Source of the DNA: Bizionia sp. M204
GTDB taxonomy: Bacteria > Bacteroidota > Bacteroidia > Flavobacteriales > Flavobacteriaceae
Direction: 5' to 3'
Length of the DNA: 64,000 bases
NCBI RefSeq assembly: GCF_023205095.1
Contig: NZ_CP046242.1
Coordinates: forward strand, 609,001-673,000
In this document: positions 53,962 to 62,364 of the stretch, in pieces
Numbering within the stretch: position 1 is the first letter of the stretch
How the letters are laid out: every line of letters starts with the position of its first letter
Notes under the pieces: model-generated
What the model saw: only the letters and a program-made list of their open reading frames with translations
Told to the model about the DNA's origin: nothing
Databases searched by the model: none
Translations under genes and position numbers: made by a program

Positions 53962-55232
53962 AACAGTTTATAAACATATTACGAATACGAGTTTTTAGTT
54001 TTCCGCAAGTCACCTGTCCTTTGCGAATTGTTTTGATTTGTAGTTTTTCACTTTTCACTTTTCACTCTATGAGTGCTCAAGATTTAAACACCCTCATAAA
54101 CGAAGCTCTAGAGAACAATCCCGAAATTCAAAAGGTTGATTTTCAATATCAAATTGCTTCCGAAAAAGTAAACGAAGTCAACAGTTTGCCAAACACCGAA
54201 TTTAATTTGGGCGTTATGGCTGTGAAACCTGAAATGGAAATGCCTATGGAAAACTTTAGGGTATCCGTTATGCAAATGCTGCCTTGGTTTGGTACTATAA
54301 CTGCACGAGAAAATTATGCGACTTCTATGGCTGATGCGCAATATATAGACATCACCATAGTCAAACGGAAATTAGCGGTGTCTGTGTCGCAATTCTATTA
54401 TCAACTGTATGAAATAAGCGCCAAACAAGATGTTCTTGATGACACTATTAGCTTATTAAAAACCTATGAGCAATTGGCATTGACTTCGGTAGAAGTCGGC
54501 AAAGCATCAGCCGTAGATGTCTTACGTTTACAGATTAGACAAAACGAATTACAACAAGAGAAAGAGGTGTTAAATCAACAACATATAGGTATTCAAGCTG
54601 CTCTGAATAGTTTACTAAATCGGGACTACGATGTTGAGGTATCTGTGGTTTCAACCATGAAAATTCCGGAAAGCGACAATTTCTTTAGCTATGATAGTTT
54701 ATCTATAAACCCAGAATTACTCAAGTATGACAAGTTGTATCAATCTGTGGAACAGTCCGAATTACTAAACCAAAAAGAACGTGGACCCATGATAGGTTTT
54801 GGTGTGGAATACATTAATCAAGAAAATAGCCCCATGATTACCAGTTCCTATAAAGATATGGTAATGCCCATGCTGACGGTTTCTATTCCCATTTTCAATA
54901 AAAAATACAGCTCACAAAGCAAGCAAAATGAATTACGAAAACAGGAAATACAATCTCAAAAGGCGGAACGCTTAAATATACTGAAAGCGGAACTGTCGAA
55001 AGCCATTTCGCAGCGTAATCAGTCACGAATTAAATTCGATACGCAGGAGAAAAATCTAAAACAAGCCAAAGATGCTGAAAGGATTTTAGTGAAAAGCTAT
55101 GAAACAGGAACCATTGATTTTAATGATGTTTTGGATATTCAGGAATTACAATTAAAATTTCAGATGAATCAAATAGAGTCCATAAAAACTTATTACGTTC
55201 AAACGATACTTATAAATTATTTAACGAGTTAA
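53958..55232 (+). CDS. TolC-family outer-membrane efflux protein (CusC-like)
   Basis: 424 aa, the usual length. It forms the outer-membrane channel of the tripartite efflux pump. Two TolC repeats are visible with long helices (LAVSVSQFYYQLYEISAKQDVLDD, VDVLRLQIRQNELQQEKEVL, and the later KAERLNILKAELSKAISQRN). The mature part begins at AQDLNTLINEALENNPEIQ. The 33-residue leader is odd: after MKQFINILRIR it reads through VFSFPQVTCPLR to CSFSLFTFHSMSAQ, and the DNA of the last part (54041-54068) is the inverse of the gtgaaaa heptamer. A hydrophobic signal still results. Confidence 0.92.
   Translation: MKQFINILRIRVFSFPQVTCPLRIVLICSFSLFTFHSMSAQDLNTLINEALENNPEIQKVDFQYQIASEKVNEVNSLPNTEFNLGVMAVKPEMEMPMENFRVSVMQMLPWFGTITARENYATSMADAQYIDITIVKRKLAVSVSQFYYQLYEISAKQDVLDDTISLLKTYEQLALTSVEVGKASAVDVLRLQIRQNELQQEKEVLNQQHIGIQAALNSLLNRDYDVEVSVVSTMKIPESDNFFSYDSLSINPELLKYDKLYQSVEQSELLNQKERGPMIGFGVEYINQENSPMITSSYKDMVMPMLTVSIPIFNKKYSSQSKQNELRKQEIQSQKAERLNILKAELSKAISQRNQSRIKFDTQEKNLKQAKDAERILVKSYETGTIDFNDVLDIQELQLKFQMNQIESIKTYYVQTILINYLTS
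54041..54068 (-). repeat. inverted heptamer units inside the tolC signal-peptide region
   Basis: On the minus strand this reads agagtg-aaaagtg-aaaagtg-aaaaact, i.e. three gtgaaaa units followed by an act start, the same order as in the array at 53431-53598 but in the opposite direction. Confidence 0.8.
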
Positions 55233-55250
55233 TTTTCGTATTTTAAGATT

Positions 55251-55264
55251 GAACAGGCCTGTTA
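55251..55264. repeat. possible remnant of the RAYT-linked palindrome
   Basis: AACAGGCCTGTT (55252-55263) is a perfect palindrome that looks like the inner arms of the aacagg...cctgtt family with the loop removed. It lies between tolC and the DUF302 gene. Confidence 0.35.
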
Positions 55265-55302
55265 GTTCTAAACTATATTATTAACATTAAAAACAGCACA
55301 TT

Positions 55303-55689
55303 ATGACGTATTATTTTAACAAAACAGTAAAAGGAAATTTTAATGACGCTATAGAAAACGTAACAGAAGCACTCAAAACGGAAGGCTTTGGCGTTTTAAC
55401 GGAAATTGATATTAAAGCAACGCTTAAAAAGAAACTGGATGTCAATTTTAACGACTACAAAATTTTGGGAGCATGTCATCCAACGTATGCGCATAAAGCA
55501 CTATTGGCAGAAAATAAGATTGGCACCATGTTACCTTGTAATGTTATTGTACAGAGGTTGGAATCTGGCGATATTGAAGTTTCCGCCGTAAATCCTATGG
55601 CTAGCATGCAAGCTGTAGAAAATGATGATTTAAAGGGGATTGCCGAAGAAATAACCAATAAATTGAAATCGGTTATTGATACGCTTTAA
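55303..55689 (+). CDS. DUF302 domain-containing protein
   Basis: 128 aa, cytoplasmic, no signal peptide. TEALKTEGFGVLTEIDIKATLKKKL, YKILGACHPTYAHKALLAENKIGTMLPCNVIVQ (with the family's Cys) and VSAVNPMASMQAVEND are the conserved DUF302 blocks. The family is common next to metal-efflux and heat-stress genes in bacteria; its chemistry is unknown. It lies in the operon after tolC, followed by a palindrome and the RAYT gene. Confidence 0.9.
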   Translation: MTYYFNKTVKGNFNDAIENVTEALKTEGFGVLTEIDIKATLKKKLDVNFNDYKILGACHPTYAHKALLAENKIGTMLPCNVIVQRLESGDIEVSAVNPMASMQAVENDDLKGIAEEITNKLKSVIDTL

Positions 55690-55709
55690 TTAACAAACCA
55701 GACCTAAAA

Positions 55710-55740
55710 GACCTAACAGGTTTTTGAAACCTGTTAGGTC
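55710..55740. repeat. palindromic repeat, copy A (left of RAYT)
   Basis: Perfect 14-bp arms gacctaacaggttt (55710-55723) and aaacctgttaggtc (55727-55740) with a 3-nt loop. A partial extra copy of gaccta lies at 55701-55706. Confidence 0.95.
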
Positions 55741-55761
55741 TAAATAATAACACAAATAAAA

Positions 55762-56349
55762 ATGAAACATCAACCTTTTGAAGCAGAACATTTTTTCCAT
55801 CTATACAATAGAGGGAACAACGATGAAAACATTTTTTTAGAACAAGAAAACTATAGCTATTTCTTGGTTTTAATGAAGAAGTATTTGCTTTCTGTAGCGG
55901 ATGTTTACAGCTATTGCTTACTACCAAATCATTTTCATGTTATTATAAAATTCAAAGAGGAATCGCAACAAGAAGTTGGTAAAAATAATAGTAAAATCAG
56001 TTTGCACCAACCTATTTCAAACATGATGAACGCTTATACTAAAGCCATTAACAAAAGGTATAATAGAAGAGGAAGCTTGTTTCAAGAACATTTAAAGCGA
56101 ATAAAAATTACAGAAGAGAATTACTTGAGAAACCTTATTATATATTTAAATACAAATTCTACCCATCATCAAATAGAAGATTATAGAACATATAAACATT
56201 CATCTTATGATGCCTTGATAAGCGATCAAGAAACGTCTATAAAAAGAGATGAGGTAATAGAGCTATTTAGTGATGTGAATAATTTTAAGCATGTATTAAG
56301 TTCCAAAAAGTTGAATATTGAGACGTTGCAGGAATTAATTTTAGAATAA
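55762..56349 (+). CDS. REP-associated tyrosine transposase (RAYT, Y1/HUH type)
   Basis: 195 aa. The HUH motif is visible as LLPNHFHVIIKF (His 57 and His 59), and candidate catalytic Tyr residues are Tyr 92 and Tyr 100 in NAYTKAINKRYNRRGSLFQ. EAEHFFHLYNRGNN is the usual N-terminal block of this family. RAYTs are single-copy, host-maintained transposases that recognise short palindromes (REPs) and probably mobilise them. This gene is framed at 22 and 17 bp by palindromes A and B, and more copies fill gaps further along the operon. It is intact in length and motif. Confidence 0.93.
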   Translation: MKHQPFEAEHFFHLYNRGNNDENIFLEQENYSYFLVLMKKYLLSVADVYSYCLLPNHFHVIIKFKEESQQEVGKNNSKISLHQPISNMMNAYTKAINKRYNRRGSLFQEHLKRIKITEENYLRNLIIYLNTNSTHHQIEDYRTYKHSSYDALISDQETSIKRDEVIELFSDVNNFKHVLSSKKLNIETLQELILE

Positions 56350-56365
56350 AAAAATAAACCAGACC

Positions 56366-56398
56366 AGACCTAACAGGTTTCAAAAACCTGTTAGGTCT
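56366..56398. repeat. palindromic repeat, copy B (right of RAYT)
   Basis: Perfect 15-bp arms agacctaacaggttt (56366-56380) and aaacctgttaggtct (56384-56398), loop caa. Identical over all 33 nt to copy C at 59827. Confidence 0.95.
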
Positions 56399-56412
56399 AT
56401 AAAACAACAAAA

Positions 56413-56842
56413 ATGAAACACACATATCACATACACGGCATGACTTGCAACGGTTGTCGCAGTCACGTTGAAGACATACTTTCTAAAGTAGAAGGTGTTT
56501 CTAATGCAACCGTCAATTTAGAAAAGGCAGAAGCTACGATTGAAATGACATCGCATATTCCTATTGAAACCTTTCAAGAGGCTTTGAAAATGGATGGTGA
56601 CACTTATACGATTCACATTCAGAACGATGACGAGATGAAACACACATATCACATACACGGCATGACTTGCAACGGCTGTCGCAACCACGTTGAAGACATA
56701 CTTTCTAAAGTAGAAGGTGTTTCAAAGGCAAGCGTCAATTTAGAAAAGAAAGAAGCTACCATTGAAATGGCATCGCATATTCCAATTGAAACATTTCAGG
56801 ATGCCTTAAAAAACGATGGTGGAAGTTATAGCATTCATAAAC
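56413..56842 (+). repeat. tandem duplication of the HMA-domain coding unit
   Basis: 56413-56634 (222 bp) and the segment from 56635 share high DNA identity: the first 41 nt are identical, and most later changes are single bases. The second unit starts with its own ATG. Confidence 0.85.
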
Positions 56843-59130
56843 TTGGAGAAAAGCCATCTCAAAATGCAAAAGTAGAAATACCTAAAGGCAAAGGTACTGG
56901 AACATTTTATTGCCCCATGCATTGTGAAGGCGATAAAACCTATGACAAAGCTGGCGATTGTCCAGTTTGTGGAATGGATTTGGTAGAGGAACAAAACCTA
57001 GCAACTTCTAATGCAGAACAATGGACTTGCCCAATGCATCCAGAAGTTATAAAAGACGAAGCAGGAGATTGTCCTATCTGCGGAATGGATTTAGTGCCTA
57101 TGGAACCCGACTTGTCTTCAGAAGAAAAGACCTATAAAAAACTCTTGAAGAAATTTTGGATAGCATCCATATTCACCTTGCCGATTTTCATCATTGCCAT
57201 GAGTGAAATGCTCACCAACAATCCATTATACAACCTTATGGATCAAGTCAACTGGAATTGGGTACAGTTTGTATTGTCCATTCCAGTGGTATTTTATGCT
57301 ACTTGGATGTTTTTTGAACGTGCTTACCGAAGCATCAAAACGTGGAACCTCAATATGTTCACGCTTATTGGTATTGGAGCTGGTGTGGCATGGTTATTTA
57401 GTGTGTTTGGGATGTTCTTTCCTGACTTTTTTCCAGAACAATTTTTATCAGAATCTGGCGCAGTTCATGTCTATTTTGAAGCTGCAACGGTTATTTTAAC
57501 CTTGGTATTACTAGGGCAATTGTTAGAAGCACGTGCGCATAGTAAAACCAATTCAGCCGTAAAAGAATTGTTAAAACTGGCACCAAACAAAGCCACAAAA
57601 GTTGTAGATGGCGAAGATGTTGAAGTAAGTATTGATAAAATAGAATTAAACGATATTTTAAAAGTAAAACCAGGTGATAAAATACCTGTTGACGGTTCCA
57701 TAACCGAAGGTGAAACTACGGTTGACGAATCCATGATTTCTGGAGAACCAATTCCTGTTAACAAAACGGTTGGTGATAACGTAAGTAGTGGTACCATAAA
57801 TGGGAATCAAGTGTTCCTGATGAAAGCTGAAAAAGTTGGAAGCGACACCTTACTTTCTCAAATTATCCACATGGTTAACGATGCGAGCAGAAGTCGCGCG
57901 CCCATTCAAAATTTAGCCGATAAAGTGTCTGGTTATTTTGTGCCAGTTGTGGTTATCATTTCATTAATAACCTTCGTAGTTTGGGCCATTTGGGGACCAG
58001 AACCTGCTTATGTGTATGCCTTTGTGAATGCTATTGCGGTTTTAATTATTGCCTGTCCATGCGCATTAGGATTGGCAACACCTATGTCTGTTATGGTTGG
58101 TGTTGGGAAAGGCGCTCAAAATGGTGTGCTGATTAAAAATGCCGAAGCCCTCGAAAAAATGGACAAAGTAGATACTTTAATTGTAGATAAAACAGGAACC
58201 ATTACCGAAGGCAAACCCACCGTGGAAAAAGTTGGTGCTTTTGGAAATGAATATTCCGAAGAAAAAGTCCTTCAATATATCGTGTCCTTAAATAGTAATT
58301 CTGAACATCCATTAGCTGAAGCAACCGTTAAATATGGAAAAGATAAGAATGCCGAATTATTGAAGTCTACTGATTTTAGTGCTGTAACAGGTAAAGGTGT
58401 TGAAGGAACCATAAACGGTAAAACCGTAGCATTAGGAAACCCTAAAATGATGGAACATGCAAATGCTGAAATTTCTTCGGAAATGGAAGACGAAGCAAAA
58501 AGCTATCAAAAACAGGGTAAAACCGTTTCTTATTTAGCCATTGGCGAAAATGTTGTTGGTTATGTCGTCATTGGCGATAAAATCAAAACCACAAGTGCCA
58601 AAGCCATTAAACAGCTTCAGGACAAAGGAATTGCGGTTATTATGTTAACAGGCGATAACCACAATACAGCACAAGCGGTTGCAACGGAATTAAATCTTGC
58701 CGATTTTAAAGCCAGCATGTTGCCTGAAGACAAATTAAAGGAAGTCGAAAAACTTCAAAAACAAGGTAAGGTGGTTGCCATGGCTGGCGATGGAATCAAC
58801 GATGCGCCTGCCTTGGCCAAAAGTGATGTTGGTATTGCTATGGGAACAGGAACTGATGTCGCCATTGAAAGCGCTATGATTACTTTGGTTAAAGGTGATT
58901 TGCACGGCATTGTAAAAGCCAAAAACTTAAGTCATGGTGTTATGAAAAATATTAAACAAAACCTGTTTTTTGCGTTAGTGTATAACACACTAGGCGTTCC
59001 AATAGCGGCAGGCGTTTTATTTCCGTTTTTTGGATTATTACTATCGCCAATGATTGCAGCACTGGCCATGAGCTTTAGTTCGGTTTCTGTTATTGGGAAT
59101 GCGTTGCGCTTACGAAGTGCAAAAATTTAA
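56413..59130 (+). CDS. heavy-metal (copper-type) translocating P-type ATPase
   Basis: 905 aa. Two N-terminal HMA domains (1-70 and 75-145), each with HGMTCNGC, then two short heavy-metal-binding domains (FYCPMHCEGDK ... CPVCGMDL at 166-193; WTCPMHPEV ... CPICGMDL at 203-230), then a P1B-type core: eight membrane helices, IACPCALGLATP (CPC metal site), DKTGTIT (phosphorylation), GDGINDAPAL (hinge). It exports Cu+ or Ag+ from the cytoplasm. The two HMA domains are a recent tandem duplication, with the first 41 nt identical, including an internal ATG at 56635. Palindromes flank the gene. Confidence 0.96.
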   Translation: MKHTYHIHGMTCNGCRSHVEDILSKVEGVSNATVNLEKAEATIEMTSHIPIETFQEALKMDGDTYTIHIQNDDEMKHTYHIHGMTCNGCRNHVEDILSKVEGVSKASVNLEKKEATIEMASHIPIETFQDALKNDGGSYSIHKLGEKPSQNAKVEIPKGKGTGTFYCPMHCEGDKTYDKAGDCPVCGMDLVEEQNLATSNAEQWTCPMHPEVIKDEAGDCPICGMDLVPMEPDLSSEEKTYKKLLKKFWIASIFTLPIFIIAMSEMLTNNPLYNLMDQVNWNWVQFVLSIPVVFYATWMFFERAYRSIKTWNLNMFTLIGIGAGVAWLFSVFGMFFPDFFPEQFLSESGAVHVYFEAATVILTLVLLGQLLEARAHSKTNSAVKELLKLAPNKATKVVDGEDVEVSIDKIELNDILKVKPGDKIPVDGSITEGETTVDESMISGEPIPVNKTVGDNVSSGTINGNQVFLMKAEKVGSDTLLSQIIHMVNDASRSRAPIQNLADKVSGYFVPVVVIISLITFVVWAIWGPEPAYVYAFVNAIAVLIIACPCALGLATPMSVMVGVGKGAQNGVLIKNAEALEKMDKVDTLIVDKTGTITEGKPTVEKVGAFGNEYSEEKVLQYIVSLNSNSEHPLAEATVKYGKDKNAELLKSTDFSAVTGKGVEGTINGKTVALGNPKMMEHANAEISSEMEDEAKSYQKQGKTVSYLAIGENVVGYVVIGDKIKTTSAKAIKQLQDKGIAVIMLTGDNHNTAQAVATELNLADFKASMLPEDKLKEVEKLQKQGKVVAMAGDGINDAPALAKSDVGIAMGTGTDVAIESAMITLVKGDLHGIVKAKNLSHGVMKNIKQNLFFALVYNTLGVPIAAGVLFPFFGLLLSPMIAALAMSFSSVSVIGNALRLRSAKI

Positions 59131-59153
59131 TAATTAATGCAAAACGAATTAAA

Positions 59154-59276
59154 ATGAAAACAATGAGTTATCTAAAGTATAAATTTAGCACGAAACCAAA
59201 CCTAACAGGTTTTAATCCCGATAGCTATCGTGGACTGTTAGGTTTCAAAATTCCGATAACGATTATGGACTATTAA
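59154..59276 (+). other. 40-codon open frame running through palindrome D; possible truncated small gene
   Basis: ATG 59154 opens MKTMSYLKYKFSTKPN, then the frame continues through the palindrome (LTGFNPDSYRGLLGF) to TAA 59274-59276. The first 15 codons look gene-like; the rest is repeat DNA. It could be a small gene cut by repeat insertion, or chance. Confidence 0.3.
59198..59245. repeat. palindromic repeat, copy D, with nested inner hairpin
   Basis: Outer arms aaacctaacag (59198-59208) and ctgttaggttt (59235-59245) of the same family enclose a second perfect palindrome cgatagctatcg (59219-59230) in place of the 3-nt loop. Confidence 0.85.
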
Positions 59277-59322
59277 AGAACAACAAAAATTTAAACGACT
59301 ATTAATTTAAAAACTTAAAATT

Positions 59323-59811
59323 ATGAATACGCTAAAAGATACAAGCAAAAACGGAATGAGCAATTACACAAAATTCTTTCTAATGTTGGTTTGCTCATTT
59401 ATAGCCATGTATATTACCATGTACTTAAACACTTATGAGTTTGACCATGTCTGGTTCAGTTTAACCAGATTTTATATGGTCTGTTTAGGCATTGCAGCCA
59501 TGGCCTTAATTATGTTCTTCTTTATGAAGACTATGTATAAGGATAAAAAGAAAAATCTGGGAATAATCATTGGTAGCATCGTCCTTTTTCTTGGTGCTTT
59601 AGGTTTGGTACGTGACCAAAAATCAACCGTTGGCGATGTGTTATGGATGAAAGGTATGATTCCACATCATTCCATCGCAATTTTAACAAGTGAACGCGCA
59701 GATATCAAAGACCCAGAAGTCAAAAAGTTAGCAGAGGATATTATTGAAGCACAGCGAAAAGAAATTGAAGAAATGAAGGCAATGATTAAGCGTTTGGAAA
59801 ATGAAAAATAA
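59323..59811 (+). CDS. DUF305 domain-containing membrane protein
   Basis: 162 aa. Three membrane helices (about residues 17-36, 46-66, 75-93) are followed by a C-terminal DUF305 segment: MKGMIPHHSIAILTSERADI and DIIEAQRKEIEEMKAMIKRL. DUF305 proteins are ferritin-like/helical, carry conserved Met and His (M-x-P-HH), and occur with copper-resistance genes. A role in copper binding or chaperoning at the inner membrane is inferred. It sits between palindromes D and C in the efflux operon. Confidence 0.9.
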   Translation: MNTLKDTSKNGMSNYTKFFLMLVCSFIAMYITMYLNTYEFDHVWFSLTRFYMVCLGIAAMALIMFFFMKTMYKDKKKNLGIIIGSIVLFLGALGLVRDQKSTVGDVLWMKGMIPHHSIAILTSERADIKDPEVKKLAEDIIEAQRKEIEEMKAMIKRLENEK

Positions 59812-59826
59812 GTACAATCCTAATCC

Positions 59827-59859
59827 AGACCTAACAGGTTTCAAAAACCTGTTAGGTCT
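59827..59859. repeat. palindromic repeat, copy C (before cusB)
   Basis: Same 33 nt as copy B (arms 59827-59841 and 59845-59859, loop caa), 20 bp before ATG 59879. Confidence 0.95.
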
Positions 59860-59878
59860 TGGTCAAAAAGAATAAATT

Positions 59879-61636
59879 ATGAAAAAATATAGCATTTACA
59901 TCGCAATTTTAGGAGTAGGATTACTTTTAGGTTGGTTAATTTTCGGTGGAAAATCCAATAATGAAACTGAACACAATCATGATGCCGTAACAGAAATCAA
60001 TCAAATGTGGACCTGTTCTATGCATCCACAAATTATGCAACCCGAACCTGGCGATTGCCCTATTTGTGGCATGGATTTAATTCCTGCAGAAGCTGGTGCA
60101 GATGGTTTGTTAGCCGATCAGTTCAAGCTCACCGAAAACGCCATGGCTTTGGCAAACATTCAAACCTCTATTGTTGGAAGTGGGCAAACAGAAGGTAATA
60201 CCATCAAATTATCTGGAAAAATTGTGGAAAATGAAGAGGCAAATGCCGTACAAGTCAGTTATTTTTCAGGACGGTTAGAACGCTTGAACGTGAATTCTAC
60301 AGGCGAAGAAGTTCGTAAGGGTCAGTTATTAGCAACTATTTACTCGCCAGAACTGTATGCCGCACAACAGGAACTCATTACAGCCTCGTCTTTAAAAGAG
60401 TCGCAACCTGCTTTATACAAAGCGGTTCGTAATAAATTGAAGTTATGGAAATTGTCTGAAAGCCAAATCAATCAAATTGAAACATCGGGAAACGTACAAG
60501 AAAATTTTCCTGTGTATGCAACTGTTTCTGGTACGGTTTCAGACAAACTGGTTGAACAAGGCGACTATGTTAAACAAGGTCAGCCATTACTTAAAATAGC
60601 CAATCTCAATACGGTTTGGGCGAGTTTTGATGTGTATGAGAATCAAATTGATTTATTTAAAAAAGGTCAGGAGATTTCTATAACAACAAATGCTAATATT
60701 AATGAAGACATTAAGGCGAAAGTCGATTTTATAGACCCGATTTTAAATACCCAAACACGGACTGTAAAATTAAGAGCGGTTTTAAATAATAAAGAGAATA
60801 TCTTTAAACCAGGTATGTTTGTTGAAGGGCAAATTAAAGGTGTTACTTCAACTAAAGATGAGGTTTTAACCATTCCAGCTTCAGCCGTTATGTGGACAGG
60901 TGAACGCTCTGTGGTATATTTAAAAACCGATCCTAATCAACCCATTTTTGAAATGCGTAACATTACTTTAGGTACTAAAATAGGTGATAACTACCAAGTT
61001 TTAGAAGGCTTATTTGCTGGAAACGAAATCGTAACCAACGGCACATTTACCATAGATGCCGCAGCACAATTACAAGGGAAAAAATCCATGATGAATAAAG
61101 CGTCAGGTCACGAAGCACATCAAAATAGGGAAGAAACAGCTTCAAATGAAACTAAAGCGCCTTTCAATTTGAATGAAAGAGTCAACGTACCAAAAGCATT
61201 TCAAAATCAATTAAAAACCGTTTTTAATGACTATATCCAATTAAAAGATGCTTTAGTTGAAGATGATTCCAAAAAGGTACAAAGCAAATCAAAAGAACTT
61301 ATAGAAAATACAGCTAAAGTGGATATGAAACTTCTAAAAAATAATGATGTTCATAACCATTGGATGGCTTTAGAAACCGACATAAAAGCGGCAGCCATAG
61401 CCATTTCCAAAACGACAGATATTAAAGTTCAAAGAACTAATTTTAAAAGCCTATCAAGGCAATTAACCAATGCTATTGAAGTCTTTGGTATTAATGAAAA
61501 AGTGTATCATCAATACTGTCCGATGGTAGATAATAATAAAGGCGCCTATTGGTTAAGTAAGGAAGAAACCGTTTTCAATCCGTATTTTGGAGACGCTATG
61601 CTTACTTGTGGCGACGTAAAACAGGTAATAGAATAA
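59879..61636 (+). CDS. cusB: CusB-type periplasmic adaptor with heavy-metal-binding and DUF3347 domains
   Basis: 585 aa. An N-terminal membrane anchor (residues 5-22) is followed by a heavy-metal-binding domain (WTCSMHPQIMQPEPGDCPIC, about 43-70), a membrane-fusion-protein body (barrel-sandwich hybrid, helical hairpin, beta-barrel; GTVSDKLVEQGDYVKQGQPLLKIANL-type lipoyl block split around it), and a C-terminal DUF3347 domain (about 440-560: VPKAFQNQLKTVFNDYIQLK, HQYCPMVDNNKGAYWLS, MLTCGDVKQVI). It links CusA to the outer-membrane channel and hands over metal. Unusually it lies more than 6 kb downstream of cusA, after the P-type ATPase. Confidence 0.94.
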   Translation: MKKYSIYIAILGVGLLLGWLIFGGKSNNETEHNHDAVTEINQMWTCSMHPQIMQPEPGDCPICGMDLIPAEAGADGLLADQFKLTENAMALANIQTSIVGSGQTEGNTIKLSGKIVENEEANAVQVSYFSGRLERLNVNSTGEEVRKGQLLATIYSPELYAAQQELITASSLKESQPALYKAVRNKLKLWKLSESQINQIETSGNVQENFPVYATVSGTVSDKLVEQGDYVKQGQPLLKIANLNTVWASFDVYENQIDLFKKGQEISITTNANINEDIKAKVDFIDPILNTQTRTVKLRAVLNNKENIFKPGMFVEGQIKGVTSTKDEVLTIPASAVMWTGERSVVYLKTDPNQPIFEMRNITLGTKIGDNYQVLEGLFAGNEIVTNGTFTIDAAAQLQGKKSMMNKASGHEAHQNREETASNETKAPFNLNERVNVPKAFQNQLKTVFNDYIQLKDALVEDDSKKVQSKSKELIENTAKVDMKLLKNNDVHNHWMALETDIKAAAIAISKTTDIKVQRTNFKSLSRQLTNAIEVFGINEKVYHQYCPMVDNNKGAYWLSKEETVFNPYFGDAMLTCGDVKQVIE

Positions 61637-61670
61637 GTAAACACAATAATTAATAATTAAATTTTAAACT

Positions 61671-62120
61671 ATGAATTTTTCAAACAAACACGTAATTTTA
61701 GGTGTAGCGCTATTAGCAGCTATAGGTTTCACAAGTTGTAAAAACGAAGCGAAACAAGAAACAGAAACAACAACCGAAGTATCACAAGAACTAGCTATGG
61801 CAGAGGTTTCTTTTGGTGTAAGAGGTAATTGTGGAATGTGTAAATCCACTATTGAAAAAGCCGCGAATGGTGTGGAAGGTGTGTCTATTGCCATTTGGGA
61901 CGTTGATAAAAAGAAAATCGATGTGACTTATGATAATGAAAAAACAAACGAAATGGCCATTCACAACGCCATTGCAGCATCGGGTTACGATACGGAAAAA
62001 GCAACAGGTGATTTAGATGCTTACGAAAATTTACCAGGCTGTTGTAAATATGACCATGATATGGAAATGAACCAATCTGGTGACATGAAAGCGGAAGATC
62101 ATACTAATCACGACGGTTAA
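61671..62120 (+). CDS. heavy-metal-associated (HMA) domain lipoprotein
   Basis: 149 aa. Lipoprotein signal (LGVALLAAIGFTSC), a short acidic linker, then one HMA domain with metal site RGNCGMCKSTIEKAANGVEG, and a tail holding LPGCCKYDHDMEMN and several His (AEDHTNHDG). It would bind copper or a similar ion in the periplasm and pass it to the pump. Last gene of the operon, followed by a strong terminator at 62141. Confidence 0.92.
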   Translation: MNFSNKHVILGVALLAAIGFTSCKNEAKQETETTTEVSQELAMAEVSFGVRGNCGMCKSTIEKAANGVEGVSIAIWDVDKKKIDVTYDNEKTNEMAIHNAIAASGYDTEKATGDLDAYENLPGCCKYDHDMEMNQSGDMKAEDHTNHDG

Positions 62121-62140
62121 TTCTTAAATAATGAAAAAAG

Positions 62141-62168
62141 GCTGACTAAAACTTATATTTTAGTCAGC
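62141..62168 (+). terminator. terminator of the metal-efflux operon
   Basis: Perfect 11-bp arms gctgactaaaa (62141-62151) and ttttagtcagc (62158-62168) followed by a T-run. It lies 20 bp past the last stop codon. Confidence 0.92.
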
Positions 62169-62364
62169 TTTTTTATATAAAAACGTACGCATATTTTCGT
62201 GAAAAGCTTAATTCACAGCAACGCATTACACGACTATAAAAGTTGGAGGTGAGCGCCTAATTTCAGTATCAATACCAGCGCAACGGATTGCTATTTTCAA
62301 ATAAAAGGATTACTTTCGATTTTATCCATTTTACAGCTACGTTATATTTACACAAAAGTTCAAT

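Noticed and set aside
62250..62265. Small inverted repeat aggtgagcgcct before the aminopeptidase gene
   Set aside because: Only three paired bases at each end; not a credible hairpin.
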